A DNA stretch of 64,000 nucleotides from Gloeobacterales cyanobacterium ES-bin-313 (GTDB lineage: Bacteria; Cyanobacteriota; Cyanobacteriia; Gloeobacterales; Gloeobacteraceae): contig JACMLN010000109.1 in the NCBI GenBank assembly GCA_014379585.1, positions 1 through 64,000 on the forward strand, written 5' to 3'. The position numbers were made by a program, and so were the translations under genes. Position 1 is the first letter of the stretch, and each line of letters opens with the position of its first letter. A model generated the notes under the pieces. That model was not told the origin of the DNA. It ran no database searches and was given only the letters and a program-made list of their open reading frames with translations. Shown in pieces: positions 26,938 to 36,789 of the stretch.

Positions 26938-27720
26938 TCAGGGCTTGCGCCCAGCAACGATCACTTGATTGACGCTGCTATAGAAAGCACCTATTGAGTC
27001 GGATTGTTCGAGACTTGTGCGCCAACATTGCAACTCCTCTGCTGTAACCGTGCCTGTAGCAAGGGCGATGCGCTCTGTTTCATCGGGCAAAGCGCTTTGC
27101 CGCGCGAAAGTATAGTCTGTTACTAGAAGGGGATGCACTTCCACTGTGACATCTGTCAGTCCTTGCTGCTTGAAGAGTCGGTAGAGTTGTCGCCCAGAAT
27201 AACCGTTCTGTATTCCTCTTTCAGCATGAACACGGGCAAGGCGTCGTTCAATGTCCCCTTCAGTCGTGTCTACAGACAACGAACCCCAATCGGTATCCAG
27301 CACAACGATCCAGCCACCAGTTTTAGTTACGCGCATCATTTGCGATAATGCTCGCTCAGGCTCGGATAAATGTTGGAATACCCGCTCGCTCCGACAAGCA
27401 TCAAAGGTGTTGTCGTCAAAAGGGAGTGATGTCGAGTCGGCACATTGATGTTTGACCCAATCGGCAACCTGCGCCTTGCTGGCGCGCTGTTCTGCTTCGT
27501 CAACCATGGCTTGGTCGTAGTCCACCCCAAAGACTTGCCCCGTCTGGCCAATGAGTGTAGCAAGTGGGATAGTATCAGTTCCTGGACCGCATCCAACATC
27601 TAGGACTTTTTGTCCCGGTTGTATTTGCATGAGTGCGTAACTGCGTTGCTTAAGATGCTTGACGAACGCTCCTACGACTTGGAGGTATTCGCTGTTGACG
27701 TATCCTTTGGGTTGAGTCAT
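26938..27720 (-). CDS. Class I SAM-dependent methyltransferase
   Basis: The 260-residue protein has the SAM-binding motif I VLDVGCGPGTDTIPLA, the acidic residue of motif II in GVDYDQAMVDEAEQRA, and DACRSERVFQHLSEPERAL, typical of the UbiE/arsenite-type methyltransferase_11 group. The substrate cannot be told. It lies between the PEP-CTERM gene and the exosortase-associated acyltransferase, 50 bp downstream of the latter, and probably shares its transcript. Confidence 0.85.
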   Translation of the reverse strand: MTQPKGYVNSEYLQVVGAFVKHLKQRSYALMQIQPGQKVLDVGCGPGTDTIPLATLIGQTGQVFGVDYDQAMVDEAEQRASKAQVADWVKHQCADSTSLPFDDNTFDACRSERVFQHLSEPERALSQMMRVTKTGGWIVVLDTDWGSLSVDTTEGDIERRLARVHAERGIQNGYSGRQLYRLFKQQGLTDVTVEVHPLLVTDYTFARQSALPDETERIALATGTVTAEELQCWRTSLEQSDSIGAFYSSVNQVIVAGRKP

Positions 27721-27770
27721 TGGTTTTCCAACATGATTCGCTATCGGTGTAGGGTAATCTTGAATTCAAG

Positions 27771-28559
27771 TTACCCTACAGTGTAGAGCAGACTAGCACT
27801 TTGATATCTCAGGGCCAAAGAGCGCAGAGGCACGCGTAGATCACTAGAGAGACGTTGAAATAGTTGACAGTGTTCTTCCCGCAAGTTCACGTTCGAGGGA
27901 AGAATCCGAAAAGGCGCCCGCATGCCGTGATAGTCCGTCAAAGGAGCCACTTGTTGAAAATAAAGCCCGAAGCGTTGGAGGTGTCGGGCAAGACGTCCTT
28001 CCATCATCGCAAAAGCGTTATCAATTCCCAGTTCCAAGGCGACGGATGTGGCAGCTAGGTATAAGCCTAGGGGCAAAGAGGGGAGCAAAAACCGTTCTAC
28101 TTCCGTTAATTGCACATCAGAAGTGCGACCAACAGCACCCTTTTGACGGCGAAACTCACTGATAATCGCTAGTCGAGAGACTTCGCAGATGGCCTGACGT
28201 GACAATGCATGTAGATCAAAGTTTAGGGAAGAACCATCTAGAAATTGTTCGAAAGGAAACTTCGCTTCTAGCTGCTTAGGATCGCTCAAGAGCACGCGAA
28301 CACAGCCAACAAAGCTATTTGAAGCTCGGTGTTTTAGCAAGCAATAAACGGCACGCCGATCGTAGGCATCTCTCTCCATGCCATCAGGAAAAGCTTCACA
28401 ATTTTCGTAGTTTAGCTCTTCACAATAGACGCGGTAACGAAGCCGAAAAACCTCTTCTACAAGTTGATTAGTATCAGCCAATACTATCTGAAATGACTGC
28501 TGAAAGTAGTCCTGAAAAGGACTATGGACGACTAAAGATTCCATAATGTATTCCGCCAC
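27771..28559 (-). CDS. PEP-CTERM/exosortase system-associated acyltransferase
   Basis: The 262-residue protein belongs to the N-acyl amino acid synthase / LuxI-like GNAT fold: VEEVFRLRYRVYCEELNY, DAYDRRAVYCLL, FVGCVRVLLSDP and EVSRLAIISEFRRQ. These match the family found with exosortase loci (TIGR03694 as I recall it). Its product is unknown; LuxI relatives move acyl chains from acyl-ACP. The frame begins with GTG 28559. An ATG at 28544 is a reasonable alternative. Adjacent inverted repeats lie 65-96 bp upstream. Confidence 0.78.
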   Translation of the reverse strand: MAEYIMESLVVHSPFQDYFQQSFQIVLADTNQLVEEVFRLRYRVYCEELNYENCEAFPDGMERDAYDRRAVYCLLKHRASNSFVGCVRVLLSDPKQLEAKFPFEQFLDGSSLNFDLHALSRQAICEVSRLAIISEFRRQKGAVGRTSDVQLTEVERFLLPSLPLGLYLAATSVALELGIDNAFAMMEGRLARHLQRFGLYFQQVAPLTDYHGMRAPFRILPSNVNLREEHCQLFQRLSSDLRVPLRSLALRYQSASLLYTVG

Positions 28560-28623
28560 ATTCCTTATGTTTTAATTATTCCCGGATGGAAGGAGAGCGC
28601 TATGGTAATTACACGGAAGCGGA

Positions 28624-28655
28624 ATACTTAACTTAATTAAGTATGGGTACCATAC
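28624..28655. promoter_or_regulatory. Two abutting inverted repeats upstream of the acyltransferase
   Basis: ACTTAATTAAGT at 28631-28642 is a perfect 12-bp palindrome. It abuts GTATGG-GTA-CCATAC at 28641-28655. The wider arms ATACTTA/TAAGTAT (28624-28644) enclose the first. This is a plausible operator. Confidence 0.35.
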
Positions 28656-28875
28656 CATCTTCATGGCTGAAAAGATTATCTTCCTAAGGGCATAGTTCTT
28701 GGATAAGCAAAGTCAACTGTTCTATATAGCTATACAAAAAGAATTCGACTCACCAAGTTACTTTGCCAGAGACCGCAATTTTGCGGAGACAGAGCATTTT
28801 TAGTGAGTGCGTTATTGAGGAAAGCACTGCGCTTAACTAGAGAGGCTCATAGCAAGCGCAGTACTGGGCAGATAC
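28656..28875. other. Non-coding gap between cysC and the acyltransferase
   Basis: The only structure seen is an inverted repeat CCGCAA/TTGCGG at 28773-28786, without a T-run, about 90 bp beyond the cysC stop. No open frame or tRNA is visible. Confidence 0.35.
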
Positions 28876-29409
28876 TCAAGCGTTGATGTGGCCGCGTTCG
28901 ATCAATAGATAGGTAATCTTTTCAACGGACGCTTCGACGGTTTCTTTGTCAGTTGAAATAATTAAGTCCGGATTGAGAGGTGCCTCGTAAGGATCAGAAA
29001 CCCCTGTGAAAGCAGGAATCTCACCTCGTAGCGCGCGAGCATAAAGCCCCTTCACGTCCCGCTCGATACAGGTTTTAAGGGGGCAGTCGATATAGACCTC
29101 CAAAAAATTCGGGATCTGTTGTTTGAGTTCTTCGCGTACAGCCCGGTACGGACTGATAGCGGCACTGATAGCGATCACGCCATTGCGAGACAGCAAACGG
29201 CAGACGTAACCGATCCGCCGAACGTTGGTATCGCGATCCGCCTTACTAAACCCTAAACCCGCACTCAAATTGCGGCGGACTTCATCGCCGTCTAGAACCT
29301 CGACCTGTTGACCTATGGCCGATAAGCGTTCGCCGAGCAACCCAGAAATCGTGCTTTTTCCGGCTCCAGAAAGACCGGTTAGCCAAATAGTCGCACCTGT
29401 TCCACTCAT
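28876..29409 (-). CDS. cysC: Adenylylsulfate kinase
   Basis: The 177-residue kinase phosphorylates APS to PAPS for sulfate reduction or sulfation. The P-loop is GLSGAGKST. It also has [22 protein letters not shown], the family APS-binding region, and [17 protein letters not shown]. The ATG at 29409 has AGGAG upstream, and the longer frame adds nothing family-like. It stands alone; no sat or cysH lies near. Confidence 0.94.
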   Translation of the reverse strand: MSGTGATIWLTGLSGAGKSTISGLLGERLSAIGQQVEVLDGDEVRRNLSAGLGFSKADRDTNVRRIGYVCRLLSRNGVIAISAAISPYRAVREELKQQIPNFLEVYIDCPLKTCIERDVKGLYARALRGEIPAFTGVSDPYEAPLNPDLIISTDKETVEASVEKITYLLIERGHINA

Positions 29410-29556
29410 ACAAAACTCCTTTAAATGGATTGCCCTGAAGAGAATAGTAGTTGGTCGCCAGACATTACTGTTCAAATTTTGCTTTTTTTAGGCAATTTCT
29501 CTGAGAGTCAGAAAAGAGGCAGTACAATACGTTGAGGACAATCGTCTCTCGAAATT

Positions 29557-30900
29557 ATGGTACGCCTGCTTCATCTGTCCGATATTCATCTTGGTAGTGG
29601 TCTCTCTCACGGTCGGGTCAACCCAGCTACTGGTTTCAACACGCGCTTTGAAGACTTTGTTGGCTGCCTTGCCGAAGCCATCGACCGAGGACTCCATGAA
29701 CAAGTCGATTTGGCAATCTTCGGCGGCGATGCTTTCCCAACTGCCACTCCAGAACCTGCCCACCAAGAAGAATTTGCCCGCCAGTTCAAGCGCCTTGCCG
29801 ACGCTGGCATTCCGACCGTCCTGCTCGTCGGCAATCACGACCTGTTTGGCCGAGGCGTCGGTGGGGCGAGCCTGAATATTTACTCCGCCTTACAAGTGCC
29901 AAATATTGTCGTCGGTGCTCGCCTCAAGACCCACAGTTTGCAAACGCGCTCTGGCCCTGTCCAGGTGTTGACGATGCCCTGGATCAACCGTTCGGCTCTA
30001 TTAACCCGCGAAGAGACCCGCAATCTGAGCCTTGAGCAAGTCGATCTCATGCTCGTTGACCGGATGAAGTTAGCCCTTGAAGCAGAGATCCGCCGGCTTG
30101 ATCCCCATATTCCGACCATCTTGTTGGGACACTTAATGGCCGAAAATGCCGTTTTTGGGGCCGAGCGCCACCTTGCCGTTGGTCGCGGCTTTAGCATTCC
30201 GCTCTATATGCTGGCGCGGACAGAATTTGATTATGTCGCCCTCGGCCACGTTCATCGCCACCAAGTGCTCTGCGAAGATCCGCCGATTATCTATCCTGGC
30301 TCCATTGAGCGGGTCGATTTTGGCGAAGAAAAAGAACAAAAGGGTTTTATTTTGGCGGAGGTCGAGCGGGGAAGGTGCCGTTACGAGTTTGTGAGTGTTG
30401 CAGCCCGCGCCTTTCGAACCATCCAAGCCAACTTGTCAGACAGCGAACAGCCTCACCGCGATCTCGTGCAGGCCATCGAAAAAGCGAAGATCCAAGGCGC
30501 GATTGTGCGGGTCTTGTACCGGATTCATCCGCACCAAAGCCCGCTCATCGATACACCGAGCTTGCGCCATCTTCTCGAACCCGCTTTTGCTTTTCAGTTA
30601 CAGCCAGAGATGGTCAGCCAACTCAGCCAACCCCGTGTTCCTGGTCTGGGGGAATCCTGCGCCCTCGATCCAATCGATGCCCTTGGACAGTACCTCGATA
30701 GCCGTCCTGAGCTTAAAAATCTGCGTACCGAATTGCTTCAGGCGGCAGAACTCCTGCTCCACAGCGATGCAGACCCCCTGTTTGATCCAAATGGCTTTGA
30801 AGAAGACACAGATGTGCTTGTGGAGACAACCCAAGCAGCCCTACACCTCTTGGAGCGCGAAGAGGCCGTACGCACTGACCAGTTAGGTTTGTTTTCGTAA
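29557..30900 (+). CDS. sbcD: DNA repair exonuclease SbcD/Mre11-like
   Basis: The 447-residue metallophosphoesterase has all five metal-site motifs: SDIHLG, FGGDAF, GNHD, LLGHLMAE and GHVHRHQ. SbcD pairs with the SbcC ATPase to process hairpins and protein-blocked ends. No sbcC gene lies in the window. The C-terminal 150 residues are helical and presumably form the capping and partner-binding region. Confidence 0.88.
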   Translation: MVRLLHLSDIHLGSGLSHGRVNPATGFNTRFEDFVGCLAEAIDRGLHEQVDLAIFGGDAFPTATPEPAHQEEFARQFKRLADAGIPTVLLVGNHDLFGRGVGGASLNIYSALQVPNIVVGARLKTHSLQTRSGPVQVLTMPWINRSALLTREETRNLSLEQVDLMLVDRMKLALEAEIRRLDPHIPTILLGHLMAENAVFGAERHLAVGRGFSIPLYMLARTEFDYVALGHVHRHQVLCEDPPIIYPGSIERVDFGEEKEQKGFILAEVERGRCRYEFVSVAARAFRTIQANLSDSEQPHRDLVQAIEKAKIQGAIVRVLYRIHPHQSPLIDTPSLRHLLEPAFAFQLQPEMVSQLSQPRVPGLGESCALDPIDALGQYLDSRPELKNLRTELLQAAELLLHSDADPLFDPNGFEEDTDVLVETTQAALHLLEREEAVRTDQLGLFS

Positions 30901-31143
30901 TTAACTGCCCAAAATCGTATTCACGCGCTGTACAGCGCGGGGAAGTTTGGGTGCCTCTGGTTGGGCAGGGATCGGTACGCCGTTGATGGCAGTTAAAAAT
31001 TTCAAAGAAAGTTCTACTTTTGGATCGTTAGGCGCAATTTTGCTACCCCCTAGAGCAGAACCAACAATAATCAGAGCAGCTAACCGCGCTTCTAAAAAGC
31101 GTTTGGCATTTTCTTCCGCCATCTGTTCAAGACTCATAGCCAT
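30901..31143 (-). CDS. Small unknown protein
   Basis: The 80-residue protein has a helical first half (AEENAKRFLEARLAALIIVGSALGG) with one weakly hydrophobic stretch, and a Pro-rich end. I do not recognise it. Its stop abuts that of sbcD on the other strand. Codon use looks real. The start could be Met1 or Met3. Confidence 0.55.
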   Translation of the reverse strand: MAMSLEQMAEENAKRFLEARLAALIIVGSALGGSKIAPNDPKVELSLKFLTAINGVPIPAQPEAPKLPRAVQRVNTILGS

Positions 31144-31235
31144 CGCAAAAGATCCTTAACCAGCGTTCCTATCATCTCCTGAACTTTTTGCCTTGGATAT
31201 CCCAGGAACAATTTTTATCCTGACCATCCGGGAAA

Positions 31236-31592
31236 TTAGTTCGCACCGACGCATTCGGCAGCGACTTGGCCTCTTAGGGCCTTGAGCTTTGCCAGGGACT
31301 TCTCGCTGGCAGCATCGACGGGTTTATTCTTTGTTTTGACGATCGAGGCTGTGGATGCTTTGACAAATTCATCGGCAGTCATAGTTTGTTCAAATTTATT
31401 GAGGGTGCAGCGACAGTAACTGGTAATTTTCGCCATGTTGGGAGCCAGCTTATTGGTCTTGAAACTCTGAGCGCCCCCTTTTTGGCAACCGTCCATGTAG
31501 ATGCTTTCGACTTTGGTGGAATAGGGGACAGCCAATGCAGCCATGGGTACAAAGCTGAGCAACAGAGCAAGAAGCAGGATGGGTGCTTTCAT
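31236..31592 (-). CDS. Small secreted four-cysteine protein
   Basis: The 118-residue protein has a clear signal peptide (ILLLALLLSFVPMAALA), then a mature domain with four cysteines (DGCQKG, SYCRCTL and a final AECVGAN) that could form two disulfides. It is helical and Lys-rich. Function is unknown. The ATG 31592 begins the signal; the frame upstream is less likely. Confidence 0.7.
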   Translation of the reverse strand: MKAPILLLALLLSFVPMAALAVPYSTKVESIYMDGCQKGGAQSFKTNKLAPNMAKITSYCRCTLNKFEQTMTADEFVKASTASIVKTKNKPVDAASEKSLAKLKALRGQVAAECVGAN

Positions 31593-31681
31593 CACCAGGA
31601 ATCCGTGAGAACAAACCAAGAGCACCGTAACATATTGAGGATTCAGCGCTTTTAGCGTCTTATTGTTTGGAAGGATACCCT

Positions 31682-32755
31682 ATGGTGCCCCGCATCGGTG
31701 GACAACTCGCCTCGTCAGCCATGAAGATCGCTTGGTCGGAAGGTTTTGGGGAGTGGCTCGCCACGCAGGACTGTAGCCTTGCTTTTACCACCTACCAGGC
31801 TGGCAAACTGTTTCTTGTTGGCCAGCAGCCGACCGGCCAGTTGTCTGTCTTTGAGCGCAGTTTTGATCGCTGTATGGGGCTATACGCAGATGGCAGTCGT
31901 CTTTATATGAGTACGCTCTTCCAGATCTGGCGTTTTGAAGAAGTTCTGAAAGGACAGGTGCTGCGGGGCTACGATGCTCAGTTTGTGCCACGCCAATCCT
32001 ATGTCACTGGCGATCTCGATACCCACGACTTGGTTAAAGAACAGAACGGTCGCTTGCTGTTTGCTAGTACCGCCTATAGCTGCGTGGCGACGGTGAGTGA
32101 CACCGATAGTTTCACCCCCGTCTGGAAACCAAGCTTCATCAGCAAACTTGCTCCGGAAGATCGCTGCCACCTGAATGGTTTGGCGCTTCGGGATGGCAAA
32201 GCCCGCTATGCTACTTTTTTGGCCCAGACCGATGTGGAAAATGGTTGGCGGCCTTTTCGAGATGCTGGTGGATGCATTGTCGATCTCCACAGCAACCAGA
32301 TTGTTGCTACGAGCCTCTCGATGCCCCATTCACCGCGTTGGTACCAAGAAAAGCTCTGGGTGCTGAATTCAGGAATTGGCGAATTCGGTTACATCAACCA
32401 CAACGATGGTCAGTTCGAATCGGTTATGTTTTGTCCTGGATATTTGCGAGGGTGCACTTTCGTTAATCACTTTGCCATTGTTGGTTTGTCCGGCCCACGC
32501 CACAATCGCTCCTTCCATGGTCTTAAACTAAACGAATCACTCAGTAAATATCAGTTACAGTCACAGTGCGGCCTATTTATCATTGATTTGCTGAGAGGAA
32601 GCATCGTACACTGGCTGCGCATCGAAGGTGTTGTTGAAGAACTCTACGATGTCGCACTTTTGCAAGGTGTAAAAAAGCCCATGGCGATAGGATTCAAAAC
32701 GGACGAAATCCACAAGGCAGTACAATTTGACCCTTTTACTTCAGAAACTTTCTGA
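31682..32755 (+). CDS. TIGR03032 family protein
   Basis: The 357-residue protein matches the family in FGEWLATQDCSLAFTTYQAG, VFERSFDRCMGLYADG and LYMSTLFQIWRFE. The fold is likely a beta-propeller. Function is not established. AAGGA lies 7 bp before the ATG at 31682. The following PEP-CTERM gene starts 40 bp after its stop and a giant glycosyltransferase follows, so the three probably form an operon. Confidence 0.82.
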   Translation: MVPRIGGQLASSAMKIAWSEGFGEWLATQDCSLAFTTYQAGKLFLVGQQPTGQLSVFERSFDRCMGLYADGSRLYMSTLFQIWRFEEVLKGQVLRGYDAQFVPRQSYVTGDLDTHDLVKEQNGRLLFASTAYSCVATVSDTDSFTPVWKPSFISKLAPEDRCHLNGLALRDGKARYATFLAQTDVENGWRPFRDAGGCIVDLHSNQIVATSLSMPHSPRWYQEKLWVLNSGIGEFGYINHNDGQFESVMFCPGYLRGCTFVNHFAIVGLSGPRHNRSFHGLKLNESLSKYQLQSQCGLFIIDLLRGSIVHWLRIEGVVEELYDVALLQGVKKPMAIGFKTDEIHKAVQFDPFTSETF

Positions 32756-32795
32756 AGATAAACAACTTACAACCACTCCAAAGGAGTTGCGCAGA

Positions 32796-33701
32796 ATGTT
32801 TCATGGTTCTAAAGACTATTTGCAAAGCCTACTCGATACGCTGCCGGGTCTTCCCGGTGATACCGAATGTTTCGAAGGAGATGGTTTCGGCGAATTGATC
32901 GCTTCGGCTGACTTTATAGACGCAAACGGACGCTCAGGCAAACTGCACTTTGGCTCTGAGGTACAACTCACTTCAGAACATAGTGACATCGGTGGAGACG
33001 GTTTCGGAGCAGATCTTGCCACTGAACTCACCTTCGACTGTGGTGGTGAGCAGAAAACCGTCGTTGTCCAGTACACAGCTGAGATGAAGCACCGTCAAGC
33101 AGGCCGGATCAAGCAAGCGATTGCTGCTTCAGTGGTGGCTGCGGGTTTACTGGTTGGCACAGGCCACACTGCCGAGGCGGCGAGTTTCACACAAGATGTT
33201 TCCGTCGTTAGCCCCGATGCTTTCACCGGTCCCTATGTCTCTGCAAACTGGACGCTCGCTCAAACCAATGCCAACGGCCTTGTGACGAATAATGGCGCTA
33301 CAGTGGTGCTGACAGGGGGTAATAATAACACTAACGTAGCTGGTACGACGCTCTACACTATTGCTGCCGCCGCCTCTGGTACAGTGAGTTTTAGCTGGTC
33401 CTACTCAAGCAACGACTCTGCGGGCTACGACTTTTCTGGTTATGTTGTCAATAACGTATTCACCTCCCTTTCTTCAGGGTTGACACCGACTAGTGGTACG
33501 GTGAGTTTCAATGTCACTGCTGGCCAAGTTTTCGGTTTTCGAGTGACAACCTTGGATAACACCTTCGGTGCTGGTGTTTTGACAGTGACCAACTTTACAG
33601 CTCCAACTGCAGTACCTGAACCGACGACGACGGCTGGATTGTTAATGTTCGGAGCCTTTGGAGCCTGGAAACTGAACAATAAGCGTAAGTTGCGAACTTG
33701 A
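32796..33701 (+). CDS. PEP-CTERM protein with long N-terminal extension
   Basis: The 301-residue protein ends AVPEPTTTAGLLMFGAFGAW plus a basic NNKRKLRT, a PEP-CTERM-like tail. Unusually, about 100 residues (acidic, Gly-rich, with repeated GDGFG motifs at about residues 28-32 and 67-71) come before the hydrophobic export segment (about 106-120) and a likely AEA cleavage site. AAGGAG supports the start at 32796. A start at ATG 33084 would give an ordinary signal peptide but has a poor ribosome site. It lies 10 bp before the glycosyltransferase gene. Confidence 0.75.
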   Translation: MFHGSKDYLQSLLDTLPGLPGDTECFEGDGFGELIASADFIDANGRSGKLHFGSEVQLTSEHSDIGGDGFGADLATELTFDCGGEQKTVVVQYTAEMKHRQAGRIKQAIAASVVAAGLLVGTGHTAEAASFTQDVSVVSPDAFTGPYVSANWTLAQTNANGLVTNNGATVVLTGGNNNTNVAGTTLYTIAAAASGTVSFSWSYSSNDSAGYDFSGYVVNNVFTSLSSGLTPTSGTVSFNVTAGQVFGFRVTTLDNTFGAGVLTVTNFTAPTAVPEPTTTAGLLMFGAFGAWKLNNKRKLRT

Positions 33702-33711
33702 TGTTGATCAC

Positions 33712-36700
33712 ATGAAGCAAGGTTTCGGTAAACCGAAAGCGATTTCGATCCAGGCGGTCCTCAAGGCCGCCTTTCTTCACTTTCAAGCAGGACGCTATCC
33801 CCAAGCAGAGGCGATGTACCAACAGGTACTGGCTATGCAGCCGAATCAGCCTGATGCATGGTACTTCTTGGGAGGGATCGCCTGCCAAAATCAGAACATG
33901 AGCGAGGGGATCACATATCTACGCAGAGCATTATCCCTACGACCCAACCACGCCGAAGCTCACTTCAACCTCGCCAATGCCCTGAACACCCAAGGGAATT
34001 TTAAGGACGCCAGTCATCACTTTCAAGAAGCGATTCGCTACAATCCTCGTAACGCGGATGCTCACAACAACTTAGGCAATCTTCTTTCTGGGCAACAAAA
34101 ATTTGAAGAAGCGATCACCCTTTTTCAAAAAGCCCTCAAACTCAAACCGAGTCTAGTAGAAGCCCACGCAAACTTGGGCAATATTTTCACCAATTTAAAT
34201 CGAAAAGAAGAGGCAATTCAACACTTTCTCAAAGCAATTTCTTTGAAGCCAAATTACGCTGAGTGCCACTACAACTTGGGCAATTTGTTGATGGGAATAT
34301 GGTCGTTAGAGCAAGCAGCTATCCACTATCAAAAAGCAATTAAAATTCGCTCTAATTATGCCGAAGCCTACAGCAATCTTGGCAATGTTCTCTTTGCTAA
34401 AGGCGACATGCGGGGTGCGATTGGCAACTATCGTCAAGCATTACTGGCCAATCCCAACCAGCGGGGCACCCATACCAGTGTGCTTTTCACGTTTCAATAC
34501 TTGCAGAATTTTCCAGAGGCGATCTTAAAAGCAGCATTGGCAGGTTTCGCTGCATCTCAAAGCTATCCAGTCCGAGTGATCAACCATCCAAACACACCAG
34601 ATCCTGAACGCCGTCTTCGGATTGGCTACGCCAGTCCTGATTTTATGGCTCACTCCTGTGCTTGGTTTTTAGAACCACTTTTCGAACATCATTGCAGTGA
34701 ACAGGCTGAAATTTTCTGCTATGCAGAAGTGCCAAGACCGGATAAAGTTACCGAAAAGTTTCGCGCTTTGGCCGATCACTGGTTCGACAGTGTAGGAGTA
34801 AGTGACGAAGTGCTGGTCAATCAAATTGCTGGGGATCAGATCGATATTCTTATCGATCTCGCTGGCCATACCTCTCGAAATCGTTTATCCATCTTTGCTT
34901 ACAAAGCTGCTCCGGTTCAAGTTTCCTGGCTCGGTTTTCCAGGTAGTACCGGATTGGAGGACATCGATTACCATCTCTCAGACGCAGATCTCACCCCTGA
35001 AGCAAGCAGTGAATATTTTGTCGAACAGGTTTGGAATGTGCCGGGGCTTGCCCACTGCTATCGACCATGGCCGGACGCACCAGATGTTGGTTCGTTGCCT
35101 GCCCTCAGCCATGATGCGATTACCTTCGGTTCGTTTAATCAGTGGGCGAAACTCACTGCTGAAACGATCCATTTATGGAGCCAGGTCTTAAAAGCGATTC
35201 CCCGAAGCCGTCTTCTGCTTAAATCAACCCAAGCCAGGGATCCCGCCAATTGCCAGCGGATTTGGGAGCATTTTTTGCGTCACGGCATCGCCGCTGAGCG
35301 GGTTGAATTATTGAATGTAACTGAGAGTCTCTATACCCATCTCGACACCTATAATCGCATCGATATTGCCCTAGACACTACTCCCTACAACGGTGCAACA
35401 ACTACCTGTGAGAGCCTCTGGATGGGTGTACCTGTTATTTCCCTCGTCGGCAATCGCACAGCGAGTCGCTACGGCTATGCCTTTTTGAAAGCAGTTGGAC
35501 TGCCAGAACTTGCTACACGCACATCCGAAGATTTTGTGGCCAAAGCTGTAAAATTCGCTGGAGATCTTCGAGGATTATCTAACTTGCGGGGAGCATTGCG
35601 CCAACGGATGCAAGATTCGCTGCTTCGAGACGAGAAAGGTTTCACGAACCAGATCGAATCGGCTTATCGTCAGATGTGGAAACAGTGGTGCAATAGGCAA
35701 TCTCCTATCGTTGTATCACCTGCGCGAAAAGCAACGATTATCGTGGATGGTGTTTTCTTTCAACGCTTTAAGACGGGGATCGCACGGGTCTGGCAATCTT
35801 TGTTGGCGATCTGGGCAAATACTGATTTCGCTGAAAATCTGCTGATCTTGGACCGTGGCGGAACCCTGCCGAGGCTGCCTAAGTTGCACTACCGCACGGT
35901 TCCGCGTCATCGCTACGAAGACTTAGCAGCGGATCAACAGATGTTGCAAACGCTCTGCGACGAAGTCGGTGCGACTGTGTTTATCTCCACCTACTACAGC
36001 TATCCGACAACAACCCCTTCGGTTTGTTTGCTCTACGACTGCATCCCCGAAGCAACTGCCCAAAACCTTGACCACTTAATGTGGGTTGAAAAAAAAATAG
36101 CCATTCAGCGTGCCTCTGCCATCTTGGCTATCTCACACAGCACAGCGCGAGACTTAGAAAAATACTATGGAATTTCTGGAGCAGTGGTCGCCCATTGTGG
36201 TGTTTCGACCAGCTTTCAGCCTGCCCAAACCCAGAATGTCATTGACTTTCAAGATCGCTATCAGATCTGCAAGCCTTATTTTCTGTTGGTTGGGGTGCGC
36301 GAACATTACAAAAACAGTCGCCTCTTTTTTGAAGCCCTCGCTGCGCTCCCAAATCAACAAACCTACGAGGTGGTTTGTACAGGTACAGCGACTTTCGAGA
36401 CCCAACTGCAAGCCTTAATCCCCGATGTTATTGTCCATACCCTGCAATTGGATGATGCGGAACTCGCAAGTGCCTACTCTGGTGCCATTGCCCTTATCTA
36501 TCCTTCTACGTACGAAGGCTTTGGGATGCCGGTGCTTGAAGCGATGGCTTGTGGCTGTCCAGTGATCACGACAGCTAAGGCTTCACTTCCAGAAGTCGGT
36601 GGAGATGCAGTGCTCTATGTAGGCGAACAGGACGTTGCTGGGTTGACCCAAGCCCTCCAACAGATCCAGCGACCAGAACTGCGTACGTCCTTCTGCCGAT

Positions 36701-36789
36701 CAGGAAGACTGCGCTCACAAGAGTTTCGTTGGGAAACCATGGCCGAGACGGTCAAAAACCAGCTTCTAACGCAACAGGATCGTTGCTAG
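33712..36789 (+). CDS. TPR - O-GlcNAc-transferase-like - GT4 glycosyltransferase fusion
   Basis: The 1025-residue protein has three parts. Residues 8-255 hold about seven TPRs. Residues 300-660 are an OGT/SPINDLY-type GT41 domain: [13 protein letters not shown] with the His, [10 protein letters not shown] with the Lys, and [20 protein letters not shown]. Residues 670-1025 are a GT4 domain with HYKNSRLF and [15 protein letters not shown] (E-x7-E). GT41 enzymes add sugar to Ser/Thr of proteins and GT4 enzymes extend glycans. It lies 10 bp after a Ser/Thr-rich PEP-CTERM gene. Its 3' end overlaps the next gene by 24 bp. Confidence 0.85.
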   Translation: MKQGFGKPKAISIQAVLKAAFLHFQAGRYPQAEAMYQQVLAMQPNQPDAWYFLGGIACQNQNMSEGITYLRRALSLRPNHAEAHFNLANALNTQGNFKDASHHFQEAIRYNPRNADAHNNLGNLLSGQQKFEEAITLFQKALKLKPSLVEAHANLGNIFTNLNRKEEAIQHFLKAISLKPNYAECHYNLGNLLMGIWSLEQAAIHYQKAIKIRSNYAEAYSNLGNVLFAKGDMRGAIGNYRQALLANPNQRGTHTSVLFTFQYLQNFPEAILKAALAGFAASQSYPVRVINHPNTPDPERRLRIGYASPDFMAHSCAWFLEPLFEHHCSEQAEIFCYAEVPRPDKVTEKFRALADHWFDSVGVSDEVLVNQIAGDQIDILIDLAGHTSRNRLSIFAYKAAPVQVSWLGFPGSTGLEDIDYHLSDADLTPEASSEYFVEQVWNVPGLAHCYRPWPDAPDVGSLPALSHDAITFGSFNQWAKLTAETIHLWSQVLKAIPRSRLLLKSTQARDPANCQRIWEHFLRHGIAAERVELLNVTESLYTHLDTYNRIDIALDTTPYNGATTTCESLWMGVPVISLVGNRTASRYGYAFLKAVGLPELATRTSEDFVAKAVKFAGDLRGLSNLRGALRQRMQDSLLRDEKGFTNQIESAYRQMWKQWCNRQSPIVVSPARKATIIVDGVFFQRFKTGIARVWQSLLAIWANTDFAENLLILDRGGTLPRLPKLHYRTVPRHRYEDLAADQQMLQTLCDEVGATVFISTYYSYPTTTPSVCLLYDCIPEATAQNLDHLMWVEKKIAIQRASAILAISHSTARDLEKYYGISGAVVAHCGVSTSFQPAQTQNVIDFQDRYQICKPYFLLVGVREHYKNSRLFFEALAALPNQQTYEVVCTGTATFETQLQALIPDVIVHTLQLDDAELASAYSGAIALIYPSTYEGFGMPVLEAMACGCPVITTAKASLPEVGGDAVLYVGEQDVAGLTQALQQIQRPELRTSFCRSGRLRSQEFRWETMAETVKNQLLTQQDRC

